Positions 22,369 to 32,836 of a stretch of 64,000 nt of DNA are shown here, piece after piece. Made by a program: the position numbers and the translations under genes. The stretch is from the NCBI GenBank assembly GCA_022560025.1, contig JAFISE010000002.1, positions 496,001 to 560,000 on the forward strand, written 5' to 3'. This stretch comes from Stagonosporopsis chrysanthemi. Lineage: Eukaryota > Ascomycota > Dothideomycetes > Pleosporales > Didymellaceae. The notes under the pieces were generated by a model that was not told the DNA's origin, searched no databases, and saw only the letters and a list, made by a program, of their open reading frames with translations. How positions within the stretch are numbered: position 1 is the stretch's first letter; every line of letters starts with the position of its first letter.

Positions 22369-23657
22369 ATGAGATTCTTGCCGAGACTCCTGCATACTGG
22401 CGCTGCGGCCGCCATACTCATTTTCCTGTATCTCGTATGGGATCAGCACGACCACCTTGGACACAACATACATGAGGCGTGGGAGGGCACAGCGCACAGA
22501 GTCGTTGTCTTTGGCGACGACTGGTCTGACACAGGGAGATATCGAGTTTCTCCACCACCAAAAGCCAATGTTCCCGCACGAGACCCCGATCGAGGAGATA
22601 TGTGGACAGAGACGTTGTGTAGAGAAGTGAGTCCGCGCCGACTCATCATTTCGCATACGCTAATACTGTGTAGCTTGGTTGCGACTTCATCGACAACTTT
22701 GCTCGTTCCATGCCGCCGCAAACCGATGATGTGACCATAGGCTCGCTCGTTGATTCAGACATCCGCGCACAGGCTGTGCCAGGCACAGATAACAGCACTC
22801 AACCCCTGTTCGATTTCAAGACACAAGTGCAGCAGTTCCTTGAATATGAAAACGAGAAACACCGTGTCGGAGTCCCGGAACGCTTGCGCAAAGTTGACGA
22901 ATGGACCGTGTTTACCGTTTCCTTTGGACTCTGGGATCTGTTGGCGTACTCCACCCTGGAGAAAGAATATGCGCTCAAGGCAATTGACAACAGTATTGAA
23001 GGCTTGTTTGAAAACCTTGACCTGCTTGCGAAACATGTAGCCGTACCAATGAGGGTGGTCGCTCCCAAATTGGTCGATGTTACGTTTCTGCCACGTTTTC
23101 AGTCAATGAAAGACATCAACAAAGAACACTTCGCGGAAGACCAACACCAGCTGGTGTTTTTGTGGACGTACTGGAACACGGCCCTGTCTCGAACAGCATC
23201 ACAGTGGATGCACGGCGAGATCTTCATGCCAAATCCTAATAATTTGATTCTAGATCAGGTCCGAGCTAAGCAGCTATATTCCAAAAATTTGTCTGATGCA
23301 TCCGGTATGGGCAAGCAAGCACCTCTCTTCGATTACGTAGAAGAGCCGTGCGTGAAGTCAATATCGGACGACAGCGCCAGGATACTGCAAGCAGCTGGAG
23401 TGGAGAAGTGTTCCAAGCATCTCTTTTGGTAAGTTTTTAGCGCGCACAAGAGCTTTGTCTTGTTCTAAATGTGATACAGGGACGATATACATCTCAGCGG
23501 GCCAGGTCACCAGCTAATCGGAAAGGCAGCCGCAAGCCTCCTGCGCGGGAACCACACTGTCAATGTCGGGGCCTCAGTGCAGGGCTCTGGTGATGACAAG
23601 AAGGCTTCAGGGAAGGATGCACCCAGTTTTAAACTGAAATTCCCTCCTGGGTACTAG
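22369..23657 (+). CDS. Membrane-anchored SGNH/GDSL-like hydrolase
   Basis: Exons are 22369-22626, 22674-23428 and 23480-23657, with introns of 47 and 51 bp. The product has 396 residues. A signal anchor (AAAAILIFLYLVW) near residue 15 suggests a type II membrane or secreted protein. The SGNH fold is suggested by the block-I motif VVVFGDDWSDTGRY near residue 45, where GDDWSD replaces the usual GDS, a central FGLWDLLAYS resembling the block III region, and the C-terminal DDIHLSGPGH near residue 340, matching the Asp-x-x-His of block V. In block I the nucleophilic serine appears shifted to the sixth position of GDDWSD or replaced, so activity is uncertain. The family includes lipases and carbohydrate esterases. 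The last intron splits the codon just before the catalytic Asp-His block, and the join recovers that motif. Confidence 0.78.
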
Positions 23658-24154
23658 CGAATGGTGGTGAACACAAGATTTCACTACCTAGCCAATCAAG
23701 CCGGGTGTGGCCACGACTGTGCCCACATGAGGAAGGGATGACATGTCAGCCACATCACTGCCATGCAGTTTCCGAGACCAGCAAGATTTGTGATAAGTCG
23801 CGTAATGTTGCGGCATTGTTGTCCCCTTGCATGGCTGGCTGCAGGAATGCGCGAATGTCTGAGCAGTCGGTAGATCTTGTCTTGGCCGCATCGGGTCGGC
23901 TGAGAACAAAGAAACCTCGTGTCGAACGCTACACACCAATTTACCGCTTCGGGCTGGAACAATTGAATTACGGAGTAAACTGCGAATAGCACCGAAAGGT
24001 CCAGTTCTCACGACAACGCCGCATAATGCTTTCATTCAGGCACCACATACTTCGGTGTCTTTGCGGACAATCTCTCCCTTCCTGTCAACCGGTACAATGA
24101 ACAGTTCCTCTCAAAGGGATCCATTAGATCAGCTGCCTCGTCGTCCTTTGCAAA
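23658..24154. other. Spacer between the SGNH and HMG-box genes
   Basis: About 500 bp without a supported gene. It should contain the 3' end of the SGNH-like transcript and the promoter and leader of the HMG-box gene. A short open frame from ATG 24097 precedes and overlaps the HMG start in another frame, so it could act as an upstream open reading frame. Confidence 0.4.
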
Positions 24155-26407
24155 ATGGCCAGCTGTGTGTTGCCGCCAATCCGGTCCTCACCCCCTCCGC
24201 TACCACCCGTGGTTACGTTTTTCAGCGTGCCTCGGAGATACGTCAAATCAAACATGCAAGTTGGCGATGACAAGATCCAACCTTCGACAGAAGACGGCAA
24301 GACTGGCCGCAGCTTAAGGAAGAGCACCAGAAATCAGATACCAAGATCTGCACCAGACCGAAGACTAGTCCAGCAACCCAAGGAGGAAGAGCAGTCGATG
24401 ACATCTTCCTCACGAGACCCTAGGAGAAGCAATCAAGCCCTCGAGGCTGATGACTATGTTGAAGAAGATGTCGAGGGTGACAGTTCTGCAGATGTAAAGA
24501 CTCCGGCAAGCACTGGTTCTACAGGATCAGGGGATATTTCACCTCACGTCTGTCTATGTCAGCCCGAACCGAAAATCCCCCGTCCAAGGAATGGTGAGTC
24601 TGACCTTCTTTGTTCACTGTCTCGGCGGCTAGATCGCCTGAGGTGGCTGGTGGCACTCCTAATTCGGAAGCCCCTACTCGTTGACAAAGAAAGTCGACTT
24701 CTTTGTCTCCGACGGAATTTTCTCAGCAGCTGACTGCTTTGTAGCTTTTATCCTCTACCGGCAACACCACCAGCAGAACATTATCCGTCACAACCCAGGG
24801 CTTAACAATCCCGAAATTTCCAAAATTATTGGCGAGCAGTGGAAGGCAGAGAGTGACGAGGAAAAGAAAGTTTGGCAGGATCTTGCTCAGGTCAGTCTGT
24901 CTCAAGCACCCTTGTTGCACATCGGGCATACTAACATGACACCCAGGAAGACAAAGCTAGACATCACGAACAGTATCCTGACTATCGATACCAACCTCGC
25001 CGAATCAACAAGCCTGGAGCAACTCCTCTGAATCCCAGTGGCCAACATACGACTGTTGATAAATATCGTTGTCCAAGGTGTGGTGGTCGGAGTATCAAGA
25101 CACCCACTAGCCCATACCCTGCCGAACCTCAAGGCACACCCACATTGCCACTACCGAACACTTCCGAGGGTCTCATACCAACCACACGCTACCTGCCCGC
25201 AATGAGCAGTCTTTCACTGGAATCGCCGGTCGTTGCCCGCCGTGGACCAGGCCCTTCAAGACTGAGCAACATCCAGATCCCGCAGTCTATCCGGGAACAT
25301 GAGATGTATAGTCCCCTCACACCAGGACAAAAGAGACGTCGCTACGACTATGGACCTCCACCCTCGGCTCGTAGGCCTGAAGGTCCTTATTACCCACAGA
25401 GTGCGGCCCGTCGCGACTCGTTGCCACCCATCCACGTGCGTGTGTCACCTCCTAACACGGCTGGTATGCACCCTCCCTCGGCTCGAACTCCTCGTGAGGC
25501 ACGCATAGCTCAACACGAACCGCCTCGTAAGAGCTCGTCCTCCGAAATGAACGTCGTCGTCCCTCAACACCATGACCAGAGCAGGAGTGTCGAAGCGATG
25601 GTACTCAGCGTTCCTTACCAAGCCAGGATCAAACTGCTTGGCCGTATTTGTGCTCCGTTGAAAGAACCTGGCCCGACTAGCCCTGCTGCACAAGCTCGCG
25701 GTGCTATAATTGCTGTCGAAGGTGACGATCTGAGAGCTGTTCAAGACCTTGCTGAATGGCTGAACGAGTTCCTTTCCAAGGACGAGGAGTATAGCTCCCG
25801 TGTTGCGGACCCACCCAATGTACCTGTCGACACCAAGCCAGATGTGTCGTTCGAAGCATATCTCGACCTGATCAAAGAGTGGCACGGCAAGTCTAAGGAA
25901 ATGACACGCTACATCACCACGCCCATCACGCACTTGAAATTGACCTCATCCAAGGGTGATGACATGGAAACCTGTGGCCGCAAAGACTCTGCCACGCCTC
26001 CTGATTCACCTCGAAAATCAGCATCCCCAAGTCTGACAGCCTCAACGCGCACCTCATCGTCAGCACCTTCCAAGAAGCCCATCATCATCCTGCCAACGTT
26101 CCAGCTTCATGCCTCGGTTGCGTATGCGTCCCGTATCCCTATTCAGGATGCCTACAGCCCTACCGATCACTGGCAATGGATGGCGACGCTGTGGCGTGGC
26201 ATTGTCGGCCCGGATCTTACGCTGTACGTCAAGTCCTACGACGCAAAGGAAGCGCCACAGGGCAAGATGGTGGATCTCGACGATCAGGTCAGGTGCTTGA
26301 CGGTGATGAAGGCGCAAGGGAAGCCCTTTGCAGATGCGAGTTTGAGGAGGGTGGGGTTCGAGGTTGGCGAGTGGGTCAGGGGAATTGGTGCAAGGAAAGA
26401 GACTTGA
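24155..26407 (+). CDS. HMG-box (MATA_HMG class) transcription factor
   Basis: Exons are 24155-24593, 24745-24890 and 24947-26407, with introns of 151 and 56 bp. The product has about 681 residues. The HMG box begins near residue 140 (KIPRPRNAFILYRQHHQ) and continues through NNPEISKIIGEQWK and KVWQDLAQEDKARHHEQYP. Both introns fall inside it, and both joins restore the consensus. A CPRC zinc-knuckle-like motif (KYRCPRCGGR) follows near residue 235. The rest is a Pro/Ser-rich disordered region and a more ordered C-terminal part (YLDLIKEWHGKSKEM, DHWQWMATLWRGIVGPDLT). Proteins of this class bind DNA in the minor groove and in fungi control mating, sexual development or repression of filamentation. 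The target genes cannot be inferred here. The N-terminal start is uncertain; 24155 is the first in-frame ATG. Confidence 0.88.
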
Positions 26408-27933
26408 AATAATTGATGTGCTGGGATGTAATGTATCTACGAGCGGCCTTTCCTGGTAGTCGTTCGTTAGCAGGGCGTCCAGAAAGTTTTGTTTTTCGTT
26501 TCGATTCGTGTGGAGATGTTGGCAGTAGTGAGTACATGTGGGCTACTCTTGCCGTACATACACTGGGCGGGACAACGAGGCGCTTGCATTATACCAATGT
26601 CATTCAATTCATCTGATAACTCATACTCGCATACATGTCTGTCGGCGTGCTTTCGAGATTCAACCTCATACGGGAAATGCAACTTCATCGAGCACATCCT
26701 CAGACCTAGTAGTCAAACGACGGCTGTATCGGACGATTTCTGACCGCCGCGACGATCAGCTTAGTCCTTGCTCCTCACAGCATCCAACACACTGTCTTGT
26801 ACGCGCTGTCGGCTCAAGTGTCCGTGGTGGCTATGCCAATATTCACACACCCACAAATGTCTGTTCATCTCAGAGCATTGCCGTTGAAGCCGCCGTACAA
26901 ATCTTCCGCGCCTGTCGTGCTCACGCCCATGCTTGCTTTCACAACTTCAAAACACATTTCCCCCGAAGTCTTCTTTCCCGAGCGCGTAGCTACATCCGCA
27001 CCGGCTGTCGAAACCGAGTGGAATGAGACTGGACTTGAACCATGACTTGGATTCCTTGCGGCTATCTTGATGTTGGAGCAACAGTGCTTACATGTACCGT
27101 ACGCTGGCAGTCAGTGCCGGAAGCGCTCAGACATGTCGTGCAGCCAGGTGCGTGCGAAGATGGATTCTGCGAATGCACGACACATGACTTGCAGACGCAC
27201 ATGACGGAGACCATGAGGGCACGGCAGAAGCCATCTGTGCCGCAATGCCGCCGTTGTCTGGCCGGCAGAGACGACGAGTCTGAAGACAATGGAGAAGGCC
27301 GCGGCTGCGCTCAAATGCGCTCGCTTGTGCGCCCGTCGAACCTCACAGCACAAAGAACGGTGGGTCGCACGACCAACCTCCAGGCTCCAGCACCCTTGCG
27401 TTCCCCTTGCATCAGCAGTGACAAGGCCCATCTGTTCCTCGGGGCCGACACACACTGCAAAGGTGCTGCTCTCGGAGTGAGGCGCAGGCCGCACCGCCGC
27501 AGCGCAAACCAGCCACGCTTACGTGATGGGCAGATCCGCTCGGCTCCGGGTCCGCAAAGCAAGAGAGCCGAGCGACATCATAGCGCTTTCACATGCGGCC
27601 TCACCTGGCACGCCGGGGGTCTTTCACCGTTGTCACATGCGTGCTTTAGACCAACCAGCGCCCAGAATGAGCTAAAACACCGCGCTTGTCGTGGGCAATG
27701 CACCATGGAGGACCACGGCTGACTTGCTGGCTGTTCCCCGCGACTCCGTCTTGTTGTTCCCCAGATTCTGACTGCCTGTCTACGCTCCTGTGACTGCTTG
27801 CCATGCTTCGACTGTGAGCGGGTATCAAAACGCTGCATTCATGACGCCTGGACGCGACGACTATCTACGGACAGCACTGCGGAGGATTGAGTTGAAACAT
27901 CCAGGAAAGAAGGGGCAGTAAGAGATTGTGACC
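26408..27933. other. 1.5-kb gap with no confident gene
   Basis: A 226-codon open frame on the plus strand (27042-27722) is Cys/Arg/His-rich and has no motif, intron or homology I recognise; it overlaps other long frames on the opposite strand, as expected for GC-rich non-coding DNA. The region probably contains the HMG gene's 3' end and the promoter of the small gene at 27934. Confidence 0.4.
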
Positions 27934-28034
27934 ATGATCGACCACGTCCTGGGCCGCCCGTCGGTGCAGTTCAGGAAGATCCAGGTGCTGGCTGTCGTCT
28001 CCTTCTGGTCCGCGTACCTCTATAGGCACGTACC

Positions 28035-28089
<55 letters not shown>

Positions 28090-28383
28090 AGCCCCCCCCC
28101 CCCCCCCCCCCCCCGTCCCTTCCCACAAACACTTTCCACGCGTCCACCTTTCTCACACCCTCCTCAGGCCATCGAACCCTGCGCCTTCGCACTCCCCGGA
28201 GACCCCGCCACCAACCCGCCCTGCACGCGTGAGGTGCTGTTCGCGGCCCGCCCGGTTATCAGCGACATGTGCAATTTCTTCAACGCGACGTTGTATGCGG
28301 ATTATTTTGGGTGTCCGCAGAAGCTGAGCAAGGGGAAGACATATGGGATTATTGCGAAGGAGGGGGTGGAGATTAGTCATTAG
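27934..28383 (+). CDS. Small conserved-looking protein with poly-C intron
   Basis: The preferred model has exons 27934-28029 and 28168-28383, encoding 103 residues. Exon 1 gives MIDHVLGRPSVQFRK followed by a hydrophobic segment (VLAVVSFWSAYLY). Exon 2 has four cysteines in a spaced pattern (EPCAF, NPPCT, SDMCNFF, FGCPQK) and ends GIIAKEGVEISH. It may be a small membrane or organellar protein; I do not recognise a named family. The 138-bp intron (GTACCT donor, CCTCAG acceptor) consists largely of a 54-C run and a 23-C run. It has no stop and a length divisible by three, so an unspliced transcript would encode the same protein with a 46-residue, proline-dominated insert. Any slippage in the C run would break that frame, which favours the spliced form as the functional one. 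Confidence 0.65.
28036..28114. repeat. Poly-C tract inside an intron
   Basis: A run of 54 consecutive C (28036-28089), then AG, then 23 C (28092-28114). The complementary strand is a G homopolymer able to form G-quadruplexes. The recorded length may be an assembly approximation, because such runs are hard to sequence. Confidence 0.85.
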
Positions 28384-28547
28384 GTGATGGAAAGCGAGGA
28401 GAAAGGGGAGTGGGTGGGATAGTTTAATGCATTGCATTTTGGGGAGGCAAATTAGCCCAGCCCAGCCCAGTCCAATCCAGTGGATCGTTGCAGTTCAGTT
28501 CGGTTTGGTTGCTTGGGACCGTGGAGAGCTGTGGTATGGTATGGTAT

Positions 28548-29804
28548 TCACACCACCACCCGTCTCCACACCATCGACCCCACCCATTCGCCCTTGCACT
28601 CCCACGCCCGCTCCGTCAGGCTGTGCTGCGCGAACCCTAAACGCTGCGCTAACCCCCAGCTGGGCGTGTTGCGCGGATCGCACTCGATCTCGAGCTCGAA
28701 CTTCGCCTTGCGGCCTCGAGCTCGCTTCTCGCGGTCTGTAAGTGCGGAGATGAAGGCGTGCATTGCTTCGGTCGCGAGGCCGGCGCCTTGCACAGAGGGG
28801 AGGAGGGAGAACCACAGGTCGATGTGGATGGGCTCTTGGTGCGTCTCTACGCCCTCCACTCCCTCTTTTCCCGCTTTCTTCTCCTCGCCCTCCACCTCCA
28901 TCTCCTCCTCCTCGCCCTCATGACCTCCCGCACAACACCCTCCCTCCACCCTTCCCCCTATCCTCCCCACCATCCTCCCTTCTCCCTCTCCATTACCATC
29001 CTTCAACACAACAGCAAGTTCCACTACCTCCCTCTCCGCCCCAAACTGCCCCCACACCCCCCTCACCACATTCCTCCTCGCCTTGCTCCTGGTCCACGGC
29101 TCCCATGACTGGAACCGCGCGTTCGCCGGCTCGCTTTCGAGAGCGTACATGTCTTCTACATCAGAGACTGTGGGGGAGAGTGAAAATTCGCGGAGGAGGA
29201 GGCGTGGGGTGTGGAGGGGGGCCCAGCGGTGGGGAAGCGGTGGAGGGTCTGACAGTGAAGATGAGGAAGGCGATGCGAAGAGGAAGGGCAGATCGGTGGG
29301 GAGGATTTGCGGGGAGAGGAGGAGGGTTTGCTGCAGGAATGTGGATTTGGCGGTTGAGTAGGCGGGGGAAGTTGCGAAGGGGAGAGCGGTGTAGGAGTCT
29401 TTCAGCGCGGTGCATTTATGGCATAGGTCGGGGTCATTGGCTAGTAGGTCGTGGAGAGCGAGGTGGACGCAAGCGCCGAGGCTGGCGCGCGGGCAGAGGG
29501 ATATGGTATGCGGGTATGTCTGTGCGGCAGCGGGCTCGAAGATGATGCCGAGAAATGGAAGGAGGCGACTGGTAGGTTTGTAACCGGCGGAGGCGAGGGC
29601 GCGCTGGGTGTCGGTGATGTTGTTTGGAGAGGTGGTGATTAGAACGTCGATTGTTGAGCGGCTGCTCAGGATAGGCACGGCGGTGCTGCCGATGTGGGTG
29701 AAGTCGATATTTGGGATGTTTCGGAGAAGAGGTTGGAGTTTTTCAATGATGCTTTTGTACTGCAGCGGCCAATCTTGGTTGTAGGTCTCAATAGTGATTG
29801 GCAT
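28548..29804 (-). CDS. GrpB/UPF0157 - GNAT acetyltransferase fusion protein
   Basis: A single exon from ATG 29804 encodes 418 residues. Residues 1 to about 170 match the GrpB/UPF0157 nucleotidyltransferase-like family: YNQDWPLQYKSIIEKL at the start and FTHIGSTAVPILSSRSTIDV, where bacterial relatives read HIGST(S/A)VPGLAAKPIID. Residues of about 195-415 form a RimJ/RimL-like GNAT domain. It opens with LHTPRLLLREFS, has acetyl-CoA loop residues in SVQGAGLATEAMHAF, and ends with the CDPRNTPSWGLAQRLGF signature seen in this group. A Glu/Gly-rich low-complexity insert interrupts the GNAT domain. In bacteria GrpB proteins often stand alone. The fused protein may transfer acetyl groups to an unknown small molecule or protein. 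Its 3' end lies only 164 bp from the convergent small gene at 27934-28383. Confidence 0.82.
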   Translation of the reverse strand: MPITIETYNQDWPLQYKSIIEKLQPLLRNIPNIDFTHIGSTAVPILSSRSTIDVLITTSPNNITDTQRALASAGYKPTSRLLPFLGIIFEPAAAQTYPHTISLCPRASLGACVHLALHDLLANDPDLCHKCTALKDSYTALPFATSPAYSTAKSTFLQQTLLLSPQILPTDLPFLFASPSSSSLSDPPPLPHRWAPLHTPRLLLREFSLSPTVSDVEDMYALESEPANARFQSWEPWTRSKARRNVVRGVWGQFGAEREVVELAVVLKDGNGEGEGRMVGRIGGRVEGGCCAGGHEGEEEEMEVEGEEKKAGKEGVEGVETHQEPIHIDLWFSLLPSVQGAGLATEAMHAFISALTDREKRARGRKAKFELEIECDPRNTPSWGLAQRLGFAQHSLTERAWECKGEWVGSMVWRRVVV

Positions 29805-30068
29805 CTCGTGGCCGTCTGGAGCGTTGTCCTCAGCTGAAACCTTGATCTGTGAGGTGAGCTCGGATGGACTTGCCCAATCGGTCTTGTGCCTTCGGCGATG
29901 TTTTGCAAGTCGTGTGATGGATTGCCAGGCTCTTAATTGATCCTTAGGAACACAGAATGATGATTAAAATAGTTGAGTGGTAGGAGAGTTCTAGTTGCTA
30001 GAGAAGGTCTTGTAAGATAGGCGAATGCGCCCTTTTGTAACGAGAACCGCCCTTTGAGTACGCCACAT
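29805..30068. other. Short spacer on the minus strand
   Basis: This 264-bp spacer separates the start of the GrpB-GNAT gene from the end of the DUF7728-like gene, both on the minus strand. It must hold the promoter of the former and the 3' end of the latter. No gene is seen. Confidence 0.5.
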
Positions 30069-31136
30069 TCAATCGTACTCCTCAATCTTGATGACTGGGA
30101 TGTCCGAATACGCTGGCGGCAGTTCAAACTCTTCCGTGTCCACCAAAGCGTACTCGGCGTCCACAGACTTGTCCTGCTGCCTTCTTTGGCATCCGACGCG
30201 AGCGAAAAAGATGATGAAAGCAATGAACAATGCCACAGGGAACAAAAGAGCGCTGTGCTGAATGCGATCCAGGAACTGTCCGACCTTGCTGAGCGCCATG
30301 TTCCATGTGTGCGACCATGACCCCAGCTTGCCGTACTCGTCCCACTCCGACGGTTTGAATGAGGTCCTCACCATTGCCAGCTTGCCACACTTCATTTTGA
30401 ATGGCTTCTCGCGGTCTGAGTATTCGACAACGCGGAAGTCCTCAATGGAAAGAGAACTGCCCTCCCCGCTCTTTGGTTTCTGCTCTTTGACCAAAATCTC
30501 CACTAGTTTGTGGTGTCCGCTAAACCGCCAATGCAGACCTGTGATGTAGAATTGTAACCACCACTGTCCAGCATCTTTGGTTTTGAGAAGCGTGTGCTCG
30601 TACATGACTGGAAATTGGTAGTATGGTGTTGGCCCGGCATAGTCTGGTTCCAGCATCCCATCAGCCACGATACTGTTCAGTGCGTCTTGTGAGGTATTGG
30701 CAGGGATCTGGTAGGCGTTGATGAAGAGGGGCATTGGGGCGAGAGGCAGGATCTGCCCTCCATTTAGGGTCAGTGTCGAAAGTGCTGAAACGGCATCCTT
30801 GACGTCGAACTTCAGGAGCTTTTTACATGTTAATGATAGGTCGCAGACCGCTTGCAGATCGTATCAACCTACCAAGGAATTATTAATCCCCCGCCACATC
30901 ACCTCGCCATCTTGGACTCTCAACGGACAACCCGGACATTCCAGCTTGACAACGTAACTTTTCTTCGCTTCAATGACATTGATCTCTTCTGCTGCGTCCG
31001 GTACCGGCGAGCTGTGATCCTTATACCAATCTGCCGTTTGATCCAATTTGAGCCCCGGCTGTGGCGGGAGCCCGGCTTGATCGGCAGTCACACTAGTAAA
31101 AGCAGCCGCAAGGCTGAGCAATGAAAACAACTGCAT
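30069..31136 (-). CDS. DUF7728-like type I membrane protein
   Basis: Exon 1 is 31136-30873 and exon 2 is 30818-30069. The 54-bp phase-0 intron has a GTAGGT donor and an AAAAAG acceptor. The product has 337 residues. ATG 31136 opens a clear signal peptide (MQLFSLLSLAAAFTSVTA); a longer frame to 31169 begins without ATG. The lumenal or extracellular part has a CPGCP motif near residue 70 and several aromatic-rich strands (WWLQFYITGLHWRF). One membrane helix lies near residues 275-292 (LFPVALFIAFIIFFARVG), and a short acidic cytoplasmic tail ends IKIEEYD. It resembles fungal proteins grouped as DUF7728, whose role is unknown; I rely on memory of the family's layout, so the name is less certain than the topology. 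Confidence 0.8.
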
Positions 31137-31877
31137 AGTGACAAAAACAGAATGAGCGTAAGAAAACAACAGAGAGTGACGAGGGTGAGGGGTGGTTAAA
31201 GAGATCAGCGGTCGTGTTCGGGGACGGAGACCCAGGAACTCGGTGGTATGCTCCTGGGCTAGAGTGAAAGTAGCTTAGCACGGGCGCTATAATTAGAGGC
31301 CGCGGAACGGTCGATGCTTATCCTCCTTCTCCAGCGACTGAGCAGTACGACAGCATTCTTCGACTTGGGCAGTTGGACGTGCATGGTCATGGTGCATGCT
31401 TGATGCCTGGTCTGAACGTTCATCGGCTGGCCGGTGATGAAATGCGTTTAAATCCCCGACCGGGATAACCCTTTCACCGCAGAGCCTCGGTCGCCGAACG
31501 TGCATCTGCACGTCTCGTCGTGCAGCCTTTGAACTGCAACTGTGCTTACCTCACGACCTTTCAGGTTCCGGCCACCCCGCGCAAATGAGGCTAAGTCCAT
31601 TATTGTGATTTTGTCGTCGTCCAGTTTTCCTCGTTCTCTGTAACAGCCATGTCTTTCCACTTCTTACGGTGCAAAGGACAAATTGCTCGCTCAAAGTCGA
31701 TACTCTGAAGTGCAATCAAACTGCTCGTAACAAGGCTACTACACAGCCCACGGACTCCGTTGTTCGCAAAACAACTCCGCTGCATAGTCCGATCTGGCTG
31801 AAGAGTACATCTACTTGACCCCAGTCTTTCGAGCCACCTGAGCCACAATTCGAATAAACTCAGCTTTCCTTTTCAAC
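31137..31877. other. Divergent promoter region between DUF7728-like and PLAC8 genes
   Basis: This 741-bp stretch separates divergent genes. No coding frame with recognisable features or repeat is seen. Confidence 0.5.
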
Positions 31878-32411
31878 ATGACCACTACACAGAAGCAAGA
31901 CTGGCACCACCGCGGCACATCATGCTGCACACCTGTCAGCACATGCAAGTCTCCTAAAAAAATCGAACAGGCTTATACTGACCATACATCCAGGCTGTCT
32001 AACTTGGTGGTGCCCCTGCATTACCTATGGACGCACTCGGCACCGCATGAAAGCGAACGGCAATATGAAAACCTACTCCTGCTGCAACACCAGCGTAAAC
32101 ACTTCCACCTCCCACCTTACCACCCGCGCTAACAGGCCTAGTGCGCCGCATTCGCCGGCATGGGAATTGTCGGCCTATCATGGATTCTGCCACTCCTCAA
32201 CCGCGGCGAAGTGCGCGCAGACTATGGTCTCACGGGTAACGGTTGCAAAGATTGTCTCTGCGCGTGCTGCTGCGCGCCGTGCGACCTCCTGCAGCAGGAG
32301 AAGGAGGTCGAATATCGCCAGCAGGGCAAGGCGCTGCTGGATCAGCCGGGGAAGATAGACGCCATGCATTATGCGCCGCAGTGGGAACAACAGCAGACAC
32401 ATGGGCATTGA
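31878..32411 (+). CDS. PLAC8 (Cys-rich) family membrane protein with a GC-AG intron
   Basis: Exons are 31878-31944, 31994-32094 and 32142-32411, giving 145 residues. The PLAC8 pattern appears in order: DWHH, CCTPVSTCCLTWWCPCITYG near residues 16-35, SCCNT, a hydrophobic stretch (AGMGIVGLSWILPLL), and GNGCKDCLCACCCAPCDLL with EKEVEYR after it. Fungal PLAC8 proteins sit at the plasma membrane and affect cadmium resistance or calcium influx; plant relatives (FW2.2, PCR) control cell number and metal transport. The function here is inferred only. The first intron must begin with GC (GCAAGT) rather than GT: only that donor gives the right phase, and it restores the conserved CCLTWWCPC block. The branch site TACTGAC and acceptor TCCAG are normal. 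The second intron (47 bp) is canonical with a GCTAAC branch. Confidence 0.85.
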
Positions 32412-32836
32412 GGACAGGTTATTTGACGTGGGAGAGTCGCGCGGTACGCCTTCGGCCTTTGGCGTTCAAGTATTAGGGGTTGATTTCTTGTTTATGGGAA
32501 AGCACTAGCTTAACGATGTGTTGTCGATGTTCAAGATTTCCGTCGATGCACTCAAGCAACTACAAGTGTGCAGCCGACCAATCAGAGATTAAGAATGTGA
32601 AGCGAAGCAGGATTTTTGTAAAGCCTGGACGGCTTAATCAAGGCGCTGCCGCTTTTGGGCTTGCGGTCGGCGGGGTCACAACTTTATAACGGGACGCCTT
32701 GTCGTACCCGCCCAATATGCCTCATTAGGCGGACTGCATGACCCGATAATTCAACCTTGACTACCCAGCTATTACTGTGTACGTCTGCGTTCCAAAAAGC
32801 TGTCTTTGATCTTCCATTTATCTTCGGGGCCTTACC
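32412..32836. other. Spacer between PLAC8 and the next gene
   Basis: A 425-bp intergenic spacer in tandem orientation. No coding exon is visible. I searched it for a signal-peptide exon of the downstream gene and did not find one. Confidence 0.45.

Noticed and set aside
22139..22372. A GGTTCGA-like box suggesting a tRNA gene near 22190
   Set aside because: There is no matching acceptor stem, anticodon arm or A box around it.
27042..27722. A 226-codon plus-strand frame starting with ATG
   Set aside because: No motif, no membrane or signal features, erratic Cys/Arg/His content, and competing frames of similar length on the other strand; typical of GC-rich non-coding DNA.
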